From Flavobacteriaceae bacterium UBA2000 (GTDB lineage Bacteria; Bacteroidota; Bacteroidia; Flavobacteriales; Flavobacteriaceae), in NCBI GenBank assembly GCA_002335345.1, contig DDCS01000095.1, forward strand, positions 1 to 10,408: a stretch of 10,408 nucleotides of DNA. The letters run 5' to 3'. The first letter of the stretch is position 1. Every line of letters starts with the position of its first letter. Below, piece after piece: positions 1-7,322 of the stretch. The notes under the pieces are model-generated. The model did no database searches and had not been told where the DNA came from. It was given only the letters and a program-made list of their open reading frames with translations. The position numbers and the translations under genes are program-made.

Positions 1-1
1 T

Positions 2-1546
2 ATTGATGAGGTACACATGCTTTCCTCGGCTGCTTTTAATGCTTTTCTAAAGACCCTTGAGGAGCCGCCTGCTCATGCCATATTTATTTTGGCCACCACA
101 GAAAAGCACAAAATTATCCCCACCATATTGTCGCGTTGTCAAATATTTGACTTCAAACGCATCACCGTGGAAGATATCAAAGAACAATTACAATTTGTGG
201 CTCAAGCCGAAGGCATACAAGCCGAAGATGATGCGCTGCATTTGATGGCGTTAAAAGCCGATGGCGCGATGCGTGATGCGCTTTCAATCTTTGACCGAAT
301 CGTCAGTTTTTGTGGCCATAAGATCAGCAGAACTGCAGTGGCCGAAAACTTGCATATTCTCGATTATGCTTACTACTTCAGCATTACTGATTTGATGCTA
401 CAAGGAAGTATTCCTGACCTACTGTTACAACTCGATGAAATTCTCGCACAAGGTTTTGATGGACAACACTTTATCAATGGGTTATGTTCCCATTTCAGAG
501 ATTTATTAGTGGCCCAAACACCCCAAACGATTCGTCTTCTGGAGGTCGGAGAAAATGTAAAACAAGATTACGCAAGACAATCCCAAGCCGCTGATCGTTC
601 CTGGCTCCTGAGCGCCTTAGATATTGCCAATCAGTGCGCGTTAAGTTACAGAAACAGCCGAAATCCGCGTTTACTGGTCGAATTATGCCTGATGCAGCTC
701 GCTTCTCTAAATGATTTAGAGCAAAAAAAAAAGCCCACTAACCAACCGTATATAATCCCGGCGCGCAAATTAAAGGCCCGAGCCGTAGTTGAGCCTGCAG
801 CCACTGCTGTGGCTGAACCCGAAGCCTCTCTAGAGACTGACCCTTTGGCCTCAGTTGTCGCTGAACCCGAAATCCCTGTCGTGGCTGAACCCGAAGCCTC
901 TGGAGAGACTGAACCTATGGCCTCAGTTGTCGCTGAACCCGAAATCCCTGTCGTGGATGAACCAAAAAGCCCCGCTAGCCCGGAATCTGCTCCAACAGCC
1001 GAAGCGGAGCCAGCCCGAGGAGCGCCCGATCGAGGGGCAAAGCCCGACAAGCCGCGAAAAATTGACCTCAAAATTGAAGGCGTGAGAGCCGGAGTTTCGT
1101 CGCTTTCTCTTAAAAGCATTCAAGAAAAAAGACACCTTCAAGCCCAGCAAAAGGCTTCAGGACCGGCTCCTGGGGTAAAACGAAATAAAGAATTTAACGC
1201 TGAATCGTTTTTATCGGCCTGGAATACCTTCGCCAATCAGATCAAAGAAGAAGGAAAGTTCAATTTGCACTCGCATTTGACCATGGAAACACCAGTGCTT
1301 AAAGGAACTGATATTTTATTGACCTACCCCAATGACACCATACGGCTCGAAGTGGAACGCGATCAAGGCGCACTTTTAGCTTTCTTAGCCAATGAACTCG
1401 AAAACGATCATCTTAAAATAAAAATTACTGTCGTGGAAAGCGCCGTTAAGCGTTATGCGTACACCCCAGAAGAAAAATACGCGCAGCTCAAAGAACAAAA
1501 CCCACTACTCGATGTCTTGCGCAGCAGTTTAGATCTTGATGTTTAA
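2..1546 (+). CDS. dnaX: DNA polymerase III subunit tau/gamma (DnaX), 5' end cut off by the window
   Basis: This is the ATPase subunit of the replicative clamp loader, which loads the sliding clamp and, in its long tau form, holds polymerase and helicase together. The frame is open to the left edge: codons before the first in-window ATG (position 17) read IDEVH, so IDEVHMLS is the DnaX Walker B region and the real start lies upstream. Next come LEEPP, the sensor-1 stretch FILATTEKHKI and the arginine-finger SRC motif (codons 131-139), then helical domain III ending near LNDLEQKKK (about 733). A Pro/Glu/Ala/Val-rich linker follows (about 780-1180) and contains a tandem repeat. The C-terminal domain (about 1190-1543) ends in PEEKYAQLKEQNP...LDLDV, a tail I associate with Bacteroidota DnaX. 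A ten-A run at 723-732 may produce a short form. miaE follows after 11 nt on the same strand. The identification is secure; the P-loop and zinc-binding region are outside the window. Confidence 0.96.
   Translation: MDEVHMLSSAAFNAFLKTLEEPPAHAIFILATTEKHKIIPTILSRCQIFDFKRITVEDIKEQLQFVAQAEGIQAEDDALHLMALKADGAMRDALSIFDRIVSFCGHKISRTAVAENLHILDYAYYFSITDLMLQGSIPDLLLQLDEILAQGFDGQHFINGLCSHFRDLLVAQTPQTIRLLEVGENVKQDYARQSQAADRSWLLSALDIANQCALSYRNSRNPRLLVELCLMQLASLNDLEQKKKPTNQPYIIPARKLKARAVVEPAATAVAEPEASLETDPLASVVAEPEIPVVAEPEASGETEPMASVVAEPEIPVVDEPKSPASPESAPTAEAEPARGAPDRGAKPDKPRKIDLKIEGVRAGVSSLSLKSIQEKRHLQAQQKASGPAPGVKRNKEFNAESFLSAWNTFANQIKEEGKFNLHSHLTMETPVLKGTDILLTYPNDTIRLEVERDQGALLAFLANELENDHLKIKITVVESAVKRYAYTPEEKYAQLKEQNPLLDVLRSSLDLDV
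705..755 (+). promoter_or_regulatory. Candidate programmed slippage/frameshift element in dnaX
   Basis: A perfect inverted repeat, CTCTAAAT-G-ATTTAGAG (705-721), is followed after one C by ten A residues (723-732) and a G. The reading frame runs CAA AAA AAA AAG, so the A AAA AAG heptamer (727-733) is in the classic -1 phase. A -1 shift, or one extra A in the RNA, reads Ala-His and then stops at TAA 739-741. A +1 shift, or one A lost, stops at TAA 753-755. Known from the family: E. coli makes gamma by ribosomal -1 frameshifting at A AAA AAG, and Thermus makes it by transcriptional slippage on an A run. Inference: the A-run length and the hairpin directly behind it favour transcriptional slippage here. 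I see no Shine-Dalgarno-like stimulator upstream and no convincing downstream stem. Confidence 0.65.
809..952 (+). repeat. 72-bp tandem repeat, two copies, in the dnaX linker
   Basis: Copies lie at 809-880 and 881-952 and are head to tail without a gap. By eye they differ at 4 of 72 bases. Each encodes 24 residues, in frame, starting VAEPEAS and ending AEPEIPV. The four changes give Leu to Gly (two bases), Asp to Glu and Leu to Met. A decayed further unit (VDEPKSP) follows at 953. The repeat lies in the low-complexity linker between domain III and the C-terminal domain, where length is expected to be tolerated. It is probably a recent in-frame duplication. Confidence 0.95.
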
Positions 1547-1557
1547 TGAATTAAAAA

Positions 1558-2163
1558 ATGAGTCAAACGAATCAGTCCGCGATGTTGGGACTAAAATTAC
1601 CCACGGATCCACGCTGGGTCAATATAGTCGCAAAAAACATAGATGAAATATTAACCGATCACGCATATTGTGAACAAAAAGCGGCATCGACGGCGATTTC
1701 ATTGATCATTGGCTATCCTGGATACACGGAACTGGTCGCTGAAATGACGCTGCTCGCTCAAGAAGAAATGAGTCATTTCAAAATGGTTCATGATCGAATT
1801 ATAGAGCGTGGCGGACATCTCGGACGCGAGCGCAAAGACGCCTATGTCAATACGTTAATGAAGTTTTTCCCAAAAGGCGGCAGTCGTAATGATCAACTCA
1901 TCCACCGCTTACTTTATGCCGCGCTGATAGAAGCCAGAAGTTGCGAGCGCTTTCGATTATTAAGCGAGGAACTCGAAGACAAAAAGTTAGCCGATTTTTA
2001 TCGCAAATTGATGATCAGTGAAGCGAATCATTACACCATGTTCCTGAAGTTTGCGCGTCAATATGGTCAAAGAGAGGTCGTGGATCAAAAGTGGAAGGAC
2101 CTCTTAGAATTTGAAGCGCAGATTATGAAAGATCTGAGCAAAACAGAGCTCATTCACGGTTAA
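1558..2163 (+). CDS. miaE: tRNA-(ms2io6A37) hydroxylase, MiaE-type diiron protein
   Basis: MiaE uses a non-heme diiron centre and O2 to hydroxylate the isopentenyl side chain of ms2i6A at position 37 of tRNAs that read codons starting with U. The 201-residue protein has the ferritin-like four-helix pattern. Candidate iron ligands are Glu39 (HAYCEQKAA), Glu70 and His73 (EEMSHF), Glu125 and/or Glu130 (EARSCERF), and Glu155 and His158 (SEANHY). Two starts are possible: ATG 1558, preceded by the A-rich stretch attaaaa, and ATG 1582, which gives MLGLKLPTDPRW, the N-terminus I recall for relatives. I list the longer form but the shorter is quite possible. It follows dnaX by 11 nt and is probably co-transcribed. 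Its stop codon directly abuts the stop of ppx on the other strand. Activity requires the MiaA/MiaB-made precursor, whose genes are not in this window. Confidence 0.9.
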   Translation: MSQTNQSAMLGLKLPTDPRWVNIVAKNIDEILTDHAYCEQKAASTAISLIIGYPGYTELVAEMTLLAQEEMSHFKMVHDRIIERGGHLGRERKDAYVNTLMKFFPKGGSRNDQLIHRLLYAALIEARSCERFRLLSEELEDKKLADFYRKLMISEANHYTMFLKFARQYGQREVVDQKWKDLLEFEAQIMKDLSKTELIHG

Positions 2164-3087
2164 TTAATCCTCAAAAAGGGTCTTAAGGTCGTGTCCTTGA
2201 GTTGAATCTTGGTACATGCGTTTGACCATGCCATCGGCCAATCCTATCTTCGGAACATAAATGTTTTTCGCACGACTCCATTTCATGGCCGACAAGTAAA
2301 TTTTAGTCGCCGGAATAATCACATCGGCACGATCGGGATTCATCTCTAATTCGTAGATTCTCTCGTGATAGGTCATCGATTTTAGCAGCTCAAAATAATT
2401 CACCAAGAAAAAATAGCTCAGTGGCTTGCCCAGTTTCTTACCGCTATTGGTGTAAATGCTATTGATGTTTCCTCCAGAACCGATCACATTGATTTTGTCA
2501 TATCCTGCAGTAACCTCTGTGATCCAAGCCTTTACTTCATCCCACATAGACTCGCGGACCATATCGTTTAGAATGCGAACCGTTCCGAGCTTAAACGAGC
2601 GTGAAACGATAACACGGCCTTCACTATAAAGGGTAAATTCTGTACTCCCTCCACCGACATCTACATATAAAAAAGCTTTTTCAGTCCCAATAAAATGACC
2701 AAAATCAGTGGCGGCAATAAGATCAGCTTCTATCTCCCCATCAATGATTTCAATCTGAATTCCCGTAGCTTCCCGGATCCGTGCAACAACTTCTGCCCCG
2801 TTACTCGCCTCACGCATGGCCGAAGTCGCGCAAGCTCGATAGCGCAATACATTGTGATTTTTTAGCAATAATCCATAGGCACTCATGGCGTCGATCATTC
2901 GATCAATACTGATTTTTGAAATAGCGCCATTTAAAAACACATCGGCTCCCAATCGAATAGGGACGCGTACCAAAGAGGTTTTTTTAAACCGCGGGGGTTT
3001 GTCATCCATCGTGGTCACGGTCGTGACTAAGAGTCGAATTGCGTTAGACCCGATATCAATCCCACCATATTTTTCTATGAGCATCAT
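2164..3087 (-). CDS. ppx: Exopolyphosphatase / GppA-type phosphatase, short form
   Basis: This is an ASKHA-fold hydrolase that releases phosphate from polyphosphate ends or from pppGpp. In the 307 residues I see the first phosphate loop (GIDIGSNAIRLLV, about 9-21), CATSAMREASN (86-96), the acidic IDGEIEA (115-121) that supplies the likely catalytic Glu, the second phosphate loop DVGGGSTEF (143-151), GSGGNI (203-208) and NPDRADVIIPA (250-260). It is far shorter than E. coli Ppx (about 513 residues) and lacks the C-terminal HD-like domains, so it is a two-lobe Ppx/GppA core. Its ATG overlaps the ppk1 stop in an ATGA junction (3084-3087), which suggests translational coupling to the polyphosphate-making enzyme. 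A second ATG follows immediately. Sequence alone cannot choose between polyphosphate and pppGpp as substrate; the ppk1 neighbour favours polyphosphate. Confidence 0.9.
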   Translation of the reverse strand: MMLIEKYGGIDIGSNAIRLLVTTVTTMDDKPPRFKKTSLVRVPIRLGADVFLNGAISKISIDRMIDAMSAYGLLLKNHNVLRYRACATSAMREASNGAEVVARIREATGIQIEIIDGEIEADLIAATDFGHFIGTEKAFLYVDVGGGSTEFTLYSEGRVIVSRSFKLGTVRILNDMVRESMWDEVKAWITEVTAGYDKINVIGSGGNINSIYTNSGKKLGKPLSYFFLVNYFELLKSMTYHERIYELEMNPDRADVIIPATKIYLSAMKWSRAKNIYVPKIGLADGMVKRMYQDSTQGHDLKTLFED

Positions 3088-5180
3088 TCCGAGGCCAATT
3101 TATTTTGGTAGTATTCATAAATGGCAAACTGCGAACGTATCGCCGGTCCTCCTTCGCGCACATAGGCATTGTCTTGAGTTGCAGAAATCAGTCGGGCTTT
3201 GACATTGTCCTGCCAGCTTATATCAAAGGTATCCTGAAGTTCTTGTTGAATTTCTAAATCATAAATAGGACAACTAATTTCAACACGCGTGTCTAAATTT
3301 CTGCCCATGATATCTGCCGAGGAAATAAAATATTTAGGCTCATTATTATTGTTGAATATATAAAGCCGTGTATGCTCCAAAAATTTATCGACAATGCTAA
3401 TGACTTCAATGTTTTCACTTTGACCTTTGACCCCCGGGATTAAGCAACAAATTCCGCGCACAATAATCGTAATAGAGACTCCGGCTTGACTCGCCTCATA
3501 TAATTTATCAATCATGCGGTAATCACTTAAACTATTGAGCTTTAATTGAATTCCTGCGGCTTTACCTTCCCTCTTATTTATGACCTCATTGTCAATTAAA
3601 CGCTCCCAAACGCCGCGGGTATAATGTGGAGACACCACTAAATGTTTATAGGTTTTTACCCGGTAATTGACGTCAAAGAAATTAAATACCTTATTGATCT
3701 CTTTTGCGATGCCTTCATTGGCCGTGAATAAGGTATAATCTGTGTAAATACGGGCTGTGCTTTCATTAAAATTACCTGAGCTCAAAAAGGAGTATCGCTT
3801 GATTTTACCGGCCTCGAGACGTTCAATAACGCATGCCTTACAATGGACTTTTAGCCCTTTTACCCCAAAAATCATACGCACGCCTTCTTCCTGCATTTGT
3901 TCGGCATAATGAATATTGGCCACCTCGTCGAATCGAGCCCGCAATTCAATTTGAACCACGACGTCTTTACCATTTTTCGCGGCATTTATTAAGGAACTCG
4001 CGATATGAGACACTTCGGCTAATCGATAAATCGTAATTTTGATTGATTGTACTTGTGGATCCAAGGCGGCCTCGCGAAGAAACTTTACCACATATCTAAA
4101 ACTCTGATAAGGCGCATGGAGTAAATAATCTTTTTTGGCAATTTTAGCCAACAGACTGCCTTCAAAACTCAGTCCTTTTATGCGCAAAGGAACCTTGACT
4201 TCATAAAGTAAATCTTGACGACCAAGACTCGGAAACTTCATATAATCACGTCTATTGTGATATCGCCCTCCTGGAATAACACTATCGGTACTTTCGATGT
4301 TCATTTTTTCCATCAAAAAAGCCAACATTTCAGGATCTATCTCTCGATCATAAACAAAGCGCACGGGATCCCCTGCGCTTCTTCTGGCGACACTCTTAGA
4401 TATTTTTTCCAAAAAACTGCGACTCAAATCAGAATCAATATCCAATTCTGCATCACGCGTAATTTTTATCATGAAAGCAGAGATCTCTTTGTAGGCGAAA
4501 ATACTGAAGATGATCCCAAGACAATGACGAATTAAATCGTCTAACAAAATGATGTATTTCTGGCCGTTTTTCTCGGGCAGAACAACAAAGCGGTCGATGA
4601 CTTTGGGGATTTCTATCAAAGCGTAATTCACCGGGCTGGGCTTGTCTTGAGTCTCTTGGTTTACCTCATTCAACTCCATGCGCACGGCTAAATATGCCGC
4701 ACTGTCTTTGAGCGCTGGAAAGGTTTCCAGTCCAGTCAAAATTATGGTCACCAGTGCAGGACTAACTTCACGAAGAAAGTAATCCGTAATAAAAACACTC
4801 TGTTCCTCAGTGATTTGATGTTCATTGATGATATGTATCCCCTCTTTACTGAGCTCTTTTTCAATACCACCCAAAATATCCAAACTCAACTGCTGTTGGC
4901 TAATCACGGTTTGGGTTATTTCTTCTTGTAATTCTTTGGCCGCCATACCGCCTAGCTCATTCCGTCCCAGCTTACCGGCTTCCACAATGCGTTTAATCGT
5001 GGCGTATCGCACCTTAAAGAACTCATCTAAGTTGTTCGAGAATATGCCCAAAAACCGTAACCGTTCAATAAGGGGAACCGAGGGGTCCTTGGCTTCTTGC
5101 AATACACGAGCATTGAATTGTAACCAACTTAAGTCACGATTAATAAATCGATCATAGGATTTTTTTGACTCAGTCATCAT
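3084..5180 (-). CDS. ppk1: Polyphosphate kinase 1
   Basis: Ppk1 reversibly polymerises the gamma-phosphate of ATP into long-chain polyphosphate through a phosphohistidine intermediate. The 698 residues match the usual length of about 690-720. The N-terminal domain opens with FINRDLSWLQFN (12-23) and LRFLGIFSNNLDEFFKVR (41-58). The two PLD-like C-terminal domains follow: IKITIYRLA (380-388), ELRARFDE (412-419), KVHCKACVIER (444-454), where His446 is the expected autophosphorylated residue, and LSSGNFNESTARIYTD (466-481). The second His is His603 in FLEHTRLYIFNNN, ahead of the SSADIMGRNLDTRVE region (620-634). No key motif is missing. Its ATG shares one base with the sixA stop (TAATG, 5178-5182), and its TGA overlaps the ppx ATG at the other end, so sixA-ppk1-ppx is one tightly coupled unit. 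A second ATG directly follows the first, so the start could be one codon later. Confidence 0.97.
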   Translation of the reverse strand: MMTESKKSYDRFINRDLSWLQFNARVLQEAKDPSVPLIERLRFLGIFSNNLDEFFKVRYATIKRIVEAGKLGRNELGGMAAKELQEEITQTVISQQQLSLDILGGIEKELSKEGIHIINEHQITEEQSVFITDYFLREVSPALVTIILTGLETFPALKDSAAYLAVRMELNEVNQETQDKPSPVNYALIEIPKVIDRFVVLPEKNGQKYIILLDDLIRHCLGIIFSIFAYKEISAFMIKITRDAELDIDSDLSRSFLEKISKSVARRSAGDPVRFVYDREIDPEMLAFLMEKMNIESTDSVIPGGRYHNRRDYMKFPSLGRQDLLYEVKVPLRIKGLSFEGSLLAKIAKKDYLLHAPYQSFRYVVKFLREAALDPQVQSIKITIYRLAEVSHIASSLINAAKNGKDVVVQIELRARFDEVANIHYAEQMQEEGVRMIFGVKGLKVHCKACVIERLEAGKIKRYSFLSSGNFNESTARIYTDYTLFTANEGIAKEINKVFNFFDVNYRVKTYKHLVVSPHYTRGVWERLIDNEVINKREGKAAGIQLKLNSLSDYRMIDKLYEASQAGVSITIIVRGICCLIPGVKGQSENIEVISIVDKFLEHTRLYIFNNNNEPKYFISSADIMGRNLDTRVEISCPIYDLEIQQELQDTFDISWQDNVKARLISATQDNAYVREGGPAIRSQFAIYEYYQNKLASE

Positions 5181-5668
5181 TATTTAAAGTCTCTAGGAAA
5201 TATGGTTTCTCTTGTTAATCCTCTTGTAATATTTTGCCAACTATCGCAGTCAAAGTCGATAATGGTCATGCCACAAGTCGGCACGTGGTCGATACTTTTA
5301 CTTCCCAGCATATTAACCAAAGCGGTAAACGCATGGTTATGCCCGACCAGCATTACAATTTTATTGCTCTGGTCTATCGACTTAATAAATTGCATTACGG
5401 ATTCCCCTGAAAAATCATACAAGGCTGGATCATGAACTACATGCGCGTCTTGCACGTTAAAGGCGGTTAAAAAATATTCTGCCGTTTGACGCGTACGCAT
5501 TGCGGTACTTACCCCCACAAAATCTGGGCGTTTAAGTTGTTTTTCAGCAAAATTAGACATCAACAAGGCGTCCTTTTTTCCCCGAGAATTTAGGGGTCTT
5601 TGTAAATCCTCTACGTTTGTCTCCCAAGAGGATTTGGCATGTCTTAAAAAGTAAATAGTCCGCTTCAT
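5180..5668 (-). CDS. sixA: SixA-like histidine phosphatase
   Basis: This is a small histidine-phosphatase (phosphoglycerate-mutase-like) protein of 162 residues. It shows the LRHAKSSW motif (8-15, catalytic His10 with Arg9), RPLNSRG (24-30), STAMRTRQTAE (54-64, supplying the phosphate-binding Arg) and VGHNHA (108-113, second catalytic His110). The length and the RHAKSSW form match the SixA family; the founding E. coli SixA acts on phosphohistidine in phosphorelay or PTS proteins. The true substrate here is unknown. The position between pdxH (5 nt upstream) and ppk1 (one-base overlap) suggests a role linked to phosphate or polyphosphate metabolism, but that is inference. There is no signal peptide, so the protein is presumably cytoplasmic. 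No Shine-Dalgarno motif precedes the ATG. Confidence 0.88.
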   Translation of the reverse strand: MKRTIYFLRHAKSSWETNVEDLQRPLNSRGKKDALLMSNFAEKQLKRPDFVGVSTAMRTRQTAEYFLTAFNVQDAHVVHDPALYDFSGESVMQFIKSIDQSNKIVMLVGHNHAFTALVNMLGSKSIDHVPTCGMTIIDFDCDSWQNITRGLTRETIFPRDFK

Positions 5669-5673
5669 AAGGC

Positions 5674-6321
5674 TTAAGGGGCTAATCGCTCAATAATCCA
5701 AGAGGCACGTGTACGGGGGGTGTAGCGCAATCGATCATGCAAGCGATTTTCTCTTCCCTGCCAAAACTCATAGTGCTCTGGAATTACTCTAAAACCACCC
5801 CAATGATCTGGACGCGGTATTTCGCTGTTTTGATATAAGGCTTCAATATCCGCGAGTCTTTGCTCAAGATAGTCCCGCGATTCAATAACACTACTTTGAT
5901 CACTCACATGGGCCCCAATCTGACTTCCCCGAGGGCGTACCGCAAAGTAGGCGTCAGATTCCTCTTTGGTCAGCCGTTCAGCCGTGCCCTTTATGTGGAC
6001 TTGGCGCTCAATATCTGGCCAAAAAAAAGATAGCGATACTTTTGGGTGTCGCGCGATATCTTGACCCTTTTGACTGTTGTAATTGGTAAAAAACTGAAAG
6101 CCTTGACGATCAAAACTTTTTAAGAGAACCACTCGAGTTCTGGGAAATCCATCTGCATCTAAAGTCGTGCAATGCATGGCGTTAATCTCAATATCTAATT
6201 CTAGGGCCTTAAGCGCCTCAAACCAAAGTGTAAATTGATCAAAGGGATCCGCCGCGGCATCTTGTTTGCGCAAAGCTCCCTTCTGATAGGACTTTCGATA
6301 ATGATGAAGATTTTGTGACAT
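5674..6321 (-). CDS. pdxH: Pyridoxine/pyridoxamine 5'-phosphate oxidase
   Basis: PdxH is an FMN-dependent oxidase that converts pyridoxine or pyridoxamine 5'-phosphate to pyridoxal 5'-phosphate using O2. I chose ATG 6321, giving 215 residues from MSQNLHHYRKSYQKG, the usual family length (about 212-218). A TTG six codons upstream keeps the frame open but adds nothing recognisable. FMN-binding segments are RTRVVLLKSF (61-70), FFTNYNSQKG (77-86) and FFWPDIERQVHIKGTAER (99-116), followed by YFAVRPRGSQIGAHVSDQSS (125-144). The family signature EFWQGRENRLHDR (185-197) and the terminal ERLAP are intact. The stop is 5 nt before sixA. The 54-nt gap to rnz upstream is the largest inside this block. The sequence before the ATG (AAGGAAATAAGGGT) is the most Shine-Dalgarno-like in the window. 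Confidence 0.96.
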   Translation of the reverse strand: MSQNLHHYRKSYQKGALRKQDAAADPFDQFTLWFEALKALELDIEINAMHCTTLDADGFPRTRVVLLKSFDRQGFQFFTNYNSQKGQDIARHPKVSLSFFWPDIERQVHIKGTAERLTKEESDAYFAVRPRGSQIGAHVSDQSSVIESRDYLEQRLADIEALYQNSEIPRPDHWGGFRVIPEHYEFWQGRENRLHDRLRYTPRTRASWIIERLAP

Positions 6322-6375
6322 ACCCTTATTTCCTTGCAATTTACGAGATTTTAAACAGTTTGTAGAGACGCCTAA

Positions 6376-7320
6376 TTAAATTTCAGTTAATTCTATTTGG
6401 CTCCCGTCATCCAAAGTAAATAGGGCATTTTCACGCGCCAAATAAGTTCGCGCAAATACCCCGCTCGCCTCGCTTTTAAAGTCCGCCAAATCCTTATAAC
6501 GCCCCGAGTAATGCCCAAGCAATAAAAATTTTACTCCAGCGGTGACCGCCATCTCTGCGGCTTGTCTGGCACTGCTGTGTTTGGTGGTGGCGCACAAATG
6601 CTCATGCTGACTTAAAAATGTGCTTTCGTGATACAATAAACGCACTCCGCGAATTAAATCTGCCAAAGGAGGATAAAACGCCGTGTCACTGCAATAAGCA
6701 TACGTAATCGGCTCGGGAGGATCTAGGGTGATGGCCCTAAAATCCACGGGCTTGCCTAATTCATCCTGAACCCACTGGCCTTGCTTAGCTTTATTGAAAT
6801 AAGCCGAGGGAACCTTAAGAGCCAGAGCGGCTTGGGCATTCAAGGGGCGCAATTTAGGTTTTTGTGTGAATAAAAATCCATTAGTGTATACACGATGATC
6901 TAGTGGTAAAGTTTTAACCGTAACGATTTGATCTTCATGAATTAATACACTCTCTTTCTGATTTAATTCGTGAAAATGTAGGGGGAATTTAGTCCATGTT
7001 CCTCCCAATTTCAGGGATAACAACACGATTTCTTTTAAACCCTTTGGGCCGAATATATCCAACGGCTCACTCCGCCCTAAAAGATTGAATGTGGCAATCA
7101 GACCAAATAATCCAAAATAATGATCGCCGTGTAAGTGAGAAATAAAGATCTGCTTGATTCGGGCAAATTTGATTTTGTTTTTGCGCAGTGCGACTTGTGT
7201 GCCCTCCCCGCAATCAATCAAATACATATGCCCATCCAATTCAAGGAGCTGAGCGCTTGGTTGCGCATTTGCTTTTGGTGTTGCCGAGTGGCATCCCAAT
7301 ATATGCAAGCGCAGACCCAT
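6376..7320 (-). CDS. rnz: Ribonuclease Z (tRNA 3' endonuclease)
   Basis: RNase Z is a zinc-dependent metallo-beta-lactamase endonuclease that cuts the 3' trailer off tRNA precursors to expose the site for CCA addition. The 314-residue protein shows CGEGTQVAL (37-45) and the metal motif SHLHGDH (61-67, His62, His64, Asp66, His67). Further ligands are His142 (PLDHRV), Asp212 (CSDTAF) and His270 (LLGHYSGRY), and KHSS at 247-250 completes the active site. This spacing matches well-studied bacterial RNase Z enzymes. A KPKLRPLNAQAA-type segment (154-165) matches the region after the flexible arm. The ATG lies 2 nt after the stop of the STAS-like gene and has no Shine-Dalgarno motif, so translation probably depends on that gene. 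The short form suits a bacterial single-domain enzyme that works as a dimer. Confidence 0.96.
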   Translation of the reverse strand: MGLRLHILGCHSATPKANAQPSAQLLELDGHMYLIDCGEGTQVALRKNKIKFARIKQIFISHLHGDHYFGLFGLIATFNLLGRSEPLDIFGPKGLKEIVLLSLKLGGTWTKFPLHFHELNQKESVLIHEDQIVTVKTLPLDHRVYTNGFLFTQKPKLRPLNAQAALALKVPSAYFNKAKQGQWVQDELGKPVDFRAITLDPPEPITYAYCSDTAFYPPLADLIRGVRLLYHESTFLSQHEHLCATTKHSSARQAAEMAVTAGVKFLLLGHYSGRYKDLADFKSEASGVFARTYLARENALFTLDDGSQIELTEI

Positions 7321-7322
7321 AA

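Noticed and set aside
723..732. The A10 run as a broken gene or sequencing error
   Set aside because: With ten A residues the dnaX frame is intact from the left edge to a proper C-terminus, so there is no sign of a frameshift error; a length miscall would break the gene.
646..1119. A 157-residue open frame on the minus strand across the dnaX linker, rich in Gly/Ser/Ala
   Set aside because: It is the antisense of the Pro/Glu/Ala-rich repeat region; its composition and repetitiveness follow from the sense strand and it resembles no family I know.
2885..5157. Several plus-strand open frames of 60-110 residues opposite ppx and ppk1
   Set aside because: All lie antisense to genes with intact family motifs and show no recognisable domain.
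6322..6339. A longer pdxH beginning at TTG 6339
   Set aside because: The six extra residues have no family support, the ATG at 6321 gives the normal length, and a purine-rich stretch precedes that ATG.
6322..6375. A promoter in the 54-nt gap before pdxH (minus-strand TAAATTGC)
   Set aside because: It matches the TAnnTTTG consensus only partly and has no TTTG at the expected upstream distance.
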